This document shows, in pieces, positions 61,651 through 64,000 of a DNA stretch of 64,000 nucleotides (the first letter of the stretch is position 1; the number at the start of each line of letters is the position of its first letter). The translations under genes were made by a program, and so were the position numbers. Source of the DNA: Welwitschia mirabilis (Eukaryota; Gnetophyta; Gnetopsida; Welwitschiales). Where the stretch lies: assembly GCA_051453625.1 (NCBI GenBank), contig JBOZIK010000001.1, positions 279,437,032-279,501,031 on the forward strand, in the 5' to 3' direction. The notes under the pieces are model-generated. The model saw only the letters and a program-made list of their open reading frames with translations. It had not been told where the DNA came from and did no database searches.

Positions 61651-61653
61651 TTA

Positions 61654-61914
61654 TCGCCTGGACAATGAGGTGGACAATGGTCTTTTACAAATTTTTAATT
61701 AGTGCATCAGCCTCAATGTTTTGCAGGAAGTTATCTCAGAAATGTAAAGTATTCAGAATTGCTCAAAATGCTATAAATCATCATGGAGAGTTCATGTTTT
61801 CATCTCTTTCACTTTAGCTCTCCATCATTGTAGAAATCAAGCATTTACCTATCTATTAACCTAGAAAACCACTCAAAACACCTTATCAAATATGTGTAAG
61901 TTGGCGACACAATA
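61654..61914 (-). mobile_element. Right (5') LTR, outer part
   Basis: Aligns base for base, with scattered changes, with 43,974-44,233 of the left LTR and ends at the same place (GGCGACACAATA against GGCAACACAACA). Homology stops exactly at the LTR edge, as expected for the outer end of a 5' LTR next to target DNA. Confidence 0.85.
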
Positions 61915-62279
61915 ATGACGATAATAGTAATCCATTTAGGATCTCCAATCCCAAATTAAGCCCTTTTTTCATGCATAAAATGAAAGAATAAAAAATTTAG
62001 AGAGGCAATATTCACAATAGTTAGGACTATTGACATTAGAGGATTTGCATAAAAGGAACACATAATATTAGGATAGAATTCATTATTGACCTCAACTAAT
62101 TACTCTCTAGTAAATGGAAAATCATGACATGATGGAGCATGTTAAAAAGGTTTAAATCATAATGTGTACAACTGCTCTTAGACCTTGTGAAGAAGAATTA
62201 GAATAGTTGCAATACATCAAGAAACATTTTAAGCTAAAGAATATAGAGATTAGTGCAGTCGATATGCTATAATGTTCTT
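61915..62279. other. Target DNA flanking the Athila element
   Basis: AT-rich, no coding words. It probably already belongs to the gypsy element that follows. Confidence 0.4.
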
Positions 62280-62840
62280 AATGGAAGATGTAAAAAGTTT
62301 TGGGAGCCACCTTAGTACATCTAGAAATGATTGGGTAGAATGGTTTAATTTCATAGAAGAATTCAAGAAGGCTTTCATTCCAAATTATTTCATCAAAGAC
62401 AAAAAATTAAATTTGAATGATTAAGATTAGGGTGAAAGAGCTTAGATGAGCATTAGAATAATTTCCAGAAGCTAACAAAATATAAAACACATAATGATCT
62501 AAAAAAGCTAGCTAATGAATTCACAGGAACATTCCCATCAAGGTTGTATAACATCATTTATCCATTGGCACTAAAATCACAATAGGAAGCATATTAAAAA
62601 ATCAAGTACTATATGAAAATAGAATAAAGAATCCCGATGATAGCACACATGGTGACCATGAAACAACCATCAAGACCACAAGGCTGATAGCAGCCTTAAC
62701 CATAAGGAACCACAATAGACGAAATGATTCCTACAAGTCACAAGTGCAAAAAGAAGGGATACATCATGAGGAATTGTCCATGCAAAAGCATAATAATAGG
62801 TCAAGATCAAACTCCTCTTACACAAGAAAAATCATAAGTG
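62280..62840 (+). pseudogene. gag relic of a second gypsy element
   Basis: Reads MEDVKSFGSHLSTSRNDWVE then WFNFIEEFKKAFIPNYFIKD (about 62,283-62,400), the retrotransposon gag block around 'W..F...F...Y', and later a zinc knuckle CYKSHKCKKKGYIMRNCPC (about 62,730-62,785). Stops are present. This arrangement is common in chromovirus-type gypsy elements. Confidence 0.75.
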
Positions 62841-62924
62841 GGAAAGTGATTGTTCACTGTAGTCTAAATAGGATTTGTACAAAATTAATTTCCTATCATT
62901 GAATTTAAGGTATTTTTACAAAAT

Positions 62925-63230
62925 CACTTGGTTTTATTTCTTGTTAATAGCGATGTTAGTGATAACTTTATTTCTTTAAGAGTTACTCGTTATTTCAAAA
63001 TAAAATTATTATAAAACCTAGTTCTAAGGTTGAAGTTACAGGACAAAAGGTATTTAAATAGTTAAGTTACGACATAAATTTAACATTCTTCATTAATAGT
63101 CTAAACTTCATTAATAAATTTTACGTTCTTGATATGAGGAAGTATGATGTGATCTTAGGAATGTATTTTTTAAGTGAATATGATGTTAGAGCCTCCTTTA
63201 AGGATCAAACCCTATAATTGTTACCCTATC
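62925..63230 (+). pseudogene. Aspartic protease relic of the second gypsy element
   Basis: Reads LVNSDVSDNFISLRVTRYF (about 62,940; the usual D-S-G-A-T active site appears as NSDVSDNF) and FYVLDMRKYDVILGMYFLSE (about 63,120), the conserved flap-to-C-terminal part of the gypsy protease domain. Confidence 0.8.
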
Positions 63231-63364
63231 TAGAGGTCAAATTTTCAAAGCTGATGATAATAGAAACCATATTTTATTCTTTAAAAATAAGAAAGTTACA
63301 AAGGTCATTAAGGAAGCAAAATTAGTTTATAGTATGGTAATAAAAGCTAATGAAGTCTAGTTGT

Positions 63365-64000
63365 CAGAAGGGTTGCATGAATTCCAAGAGGTATTCAAAG
63401 ATAAACTAGTATTAATACCAAAGAGAAAAGTTCAACATGCCATAGAAATTATACTAGAAGTGTAGTTCATCTCATGAGCCCCATACTAGTTTTTAATTAT
63501 GGAATTAAAAGATAAAAATTTCAAAGTGAGAAGAAAGATGGATTGCTTCATTTATGTATCGACTATTGCCAATTAAATAAAGTGAGAATTAAGAATAAAT
63601 ATGTATTGCCTCAAATTGATAATCTCTTTGACTATTATAGGGAATGGGGCACTTCATTAAGATTAGTCTTAAGTCAGGCGATCATCAAATACACATTAAG
63701 AAGAAGGATATTCTAAAAAATACATTTAAAATAATATATGGTTACTTTCAATTCATTGTAATGCCATTTAATCTTATAAATACTATAGCAACATTCATAA
63801 CCTTGATGGACAGTATTTGACATCCATACTTAGATCAATTCATAGTTGTCTTTATGGATGATATTCTAATATATCCTAAGAACTGGAAGAAGCACATGAG
63901 AAATCTTAAGATATTTTTGCAATTGCTCAAGGATTATGCTTTGACTACAAATTTGAGCAAATGCGAATTCTTTAAAAAATAAATTCATTATCTAATACAT
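63365..64000 (+). pseudogene. Reverse transcriptase relic of the second gypsy element, cut by window end
   Basis: Reads EGLHEFQEVFKDKLVLIPKR (about 63,370) and later VVFMDDILIYPKNWKKHMRN (about 63,846) with an intact MDD catalytic core, then NLSKCEFF (about 63,953). Frames are broken in between. It continues beyond 64,000. Confidence 0.85.

Larger units (their letters stand above)
55026..61653 (+). mobile_element. 6.6-kb insert carrying CGI-58 exons, edged by hairpin arrays
   Basis: This segment splits one LTR: LTR homology ends at 55,025 (left LTR position 43,910) and resumes at 61,654 (43,974), so only about 63 LTR bases are missing. Both edges carry the same AT-rich words around AAGGCATTT, GGCGTTTATTT and AAATGCCTT. 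In between are six exons of a host-type gene with introns, GC-richer sequence (55,140-56,200) and two N gaps. This looks like a DNA-level gene-carrying insertion, perhaps a DNA transposon of a TIR class. No transposase, clean terminal repeats or target-site duplication is visible, so the class is unknown. Confidence 0.55.
43616..61914 (-). mobile_element. Athila-type Ty3/gypsy element with interrupted 5' LTR
   Basis: On the minus strand, from right to left: 5' LTR (split: 61,654-61,914 and 54,255-55,025), tRNA-Asp-type primer site (54,231-54,252), gag, protease, RT, RNase H, integrase, an extra ORF, polypurine tract (44,234) and 3' LTR (43,616-44,233, itself truncated at its outer end). Element sequence without the insert is about 11.7 kb, in the usual range for Athila-type elements. 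All genes have stops. The 55,026-61,653 segment is foreign to the element. Confidence 0.85.

Noticed and set aside
1-64000. tRNA, rRNA, CRISPR, bacterial operon or telomere signals
   Set aside because: None seen; the short repeats present are tandem duplications or LTR arrays.

Overview
The window looks like a stretch of a large, repeat-rich land-plant nuclear genome. It is very AT-rich and CpG-poor. It holds decayed Ty1/copia and Ty3/gypsy (Athila-type) LTR retrotransposons, a plant-type acidic ribosomal protein P2 relic, and spliced exons of a plant CGI-58-type alpha/beta hydrolase. There are no bacterial operons, tRNA or rRNA genes, or CRISPR arrays. The species cannot be fixed from this sequence; a gymnosperm or a large-genome angiosperm would fit. 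Most open frames are chance frames or pieces of dead retroelement genes full of stops, so element genes are called here from conserved protein words read across frames.

Layout. 1-0.6 kb: an LTR end abuts a frameshifted P2 exon. 1.8-2.1 kb: a short repeat array. 5.6-6.5 kb: an unexplained GC-rich island. 6.5-9.5 kb: a copia element with 5' LTR, primer site, gag, protease and integrase, then a 177-bp tandem duplication. 12.8-14.1 kb: an Athila-like LTR carrying a cluster of hairpin motifs; a gypsy integrase relic follows to 15.6 kb. 16.8-29.7 kb: a second copia element on the plus strand. Its pol is split between integrase and reverse transcriptase by a nested, coding-free element at 23,498-27,626 on the minus strand, with about 1.1-kb LTRs and a tRNA-Asp-type primer site. 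30-43 kb: largely unassigned AT-rich sequence with small tandem repeats, palindromes and two LTR-like copies in inverted orientation.

43.6-61.9 kb: one large minus-strand Athila-type element with gag, protease, RT, RNase H, integrase and an extra ORF between pol and the 3' LTR. Its 5' (right) LTR is interrupted by about 6.6 kb (55,026-61,653). That insert is edged by arrays of AAGGCATTT/AAATGCCTT hairpins and contains six intact 3' exons of a CGI-58-like gene, including one GC-AG intron. No 5' exons were found in the insert. The simplest reading is a DNA-level gene-fragment-carrying insertion in a retrotransposon LTR; a native gene with a giant 5' intron is the main alternative. From 62 kb to the end is another gypsy element on the plus strand (gag, protease, start of RT), which runs out of the window.

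The main points of interest are the CGI-58-bearing insert, a recurrent GTCGTC..GACGAC hairpin motif in the LTRs and untranslated parts of the Athila-type family, and the nested non-autonomous element. Five runs of N (23,773-23,872; 35,754-35,763; 52,273-52,423; 60,197-60,296; 60,613-61,275) limit the reading.
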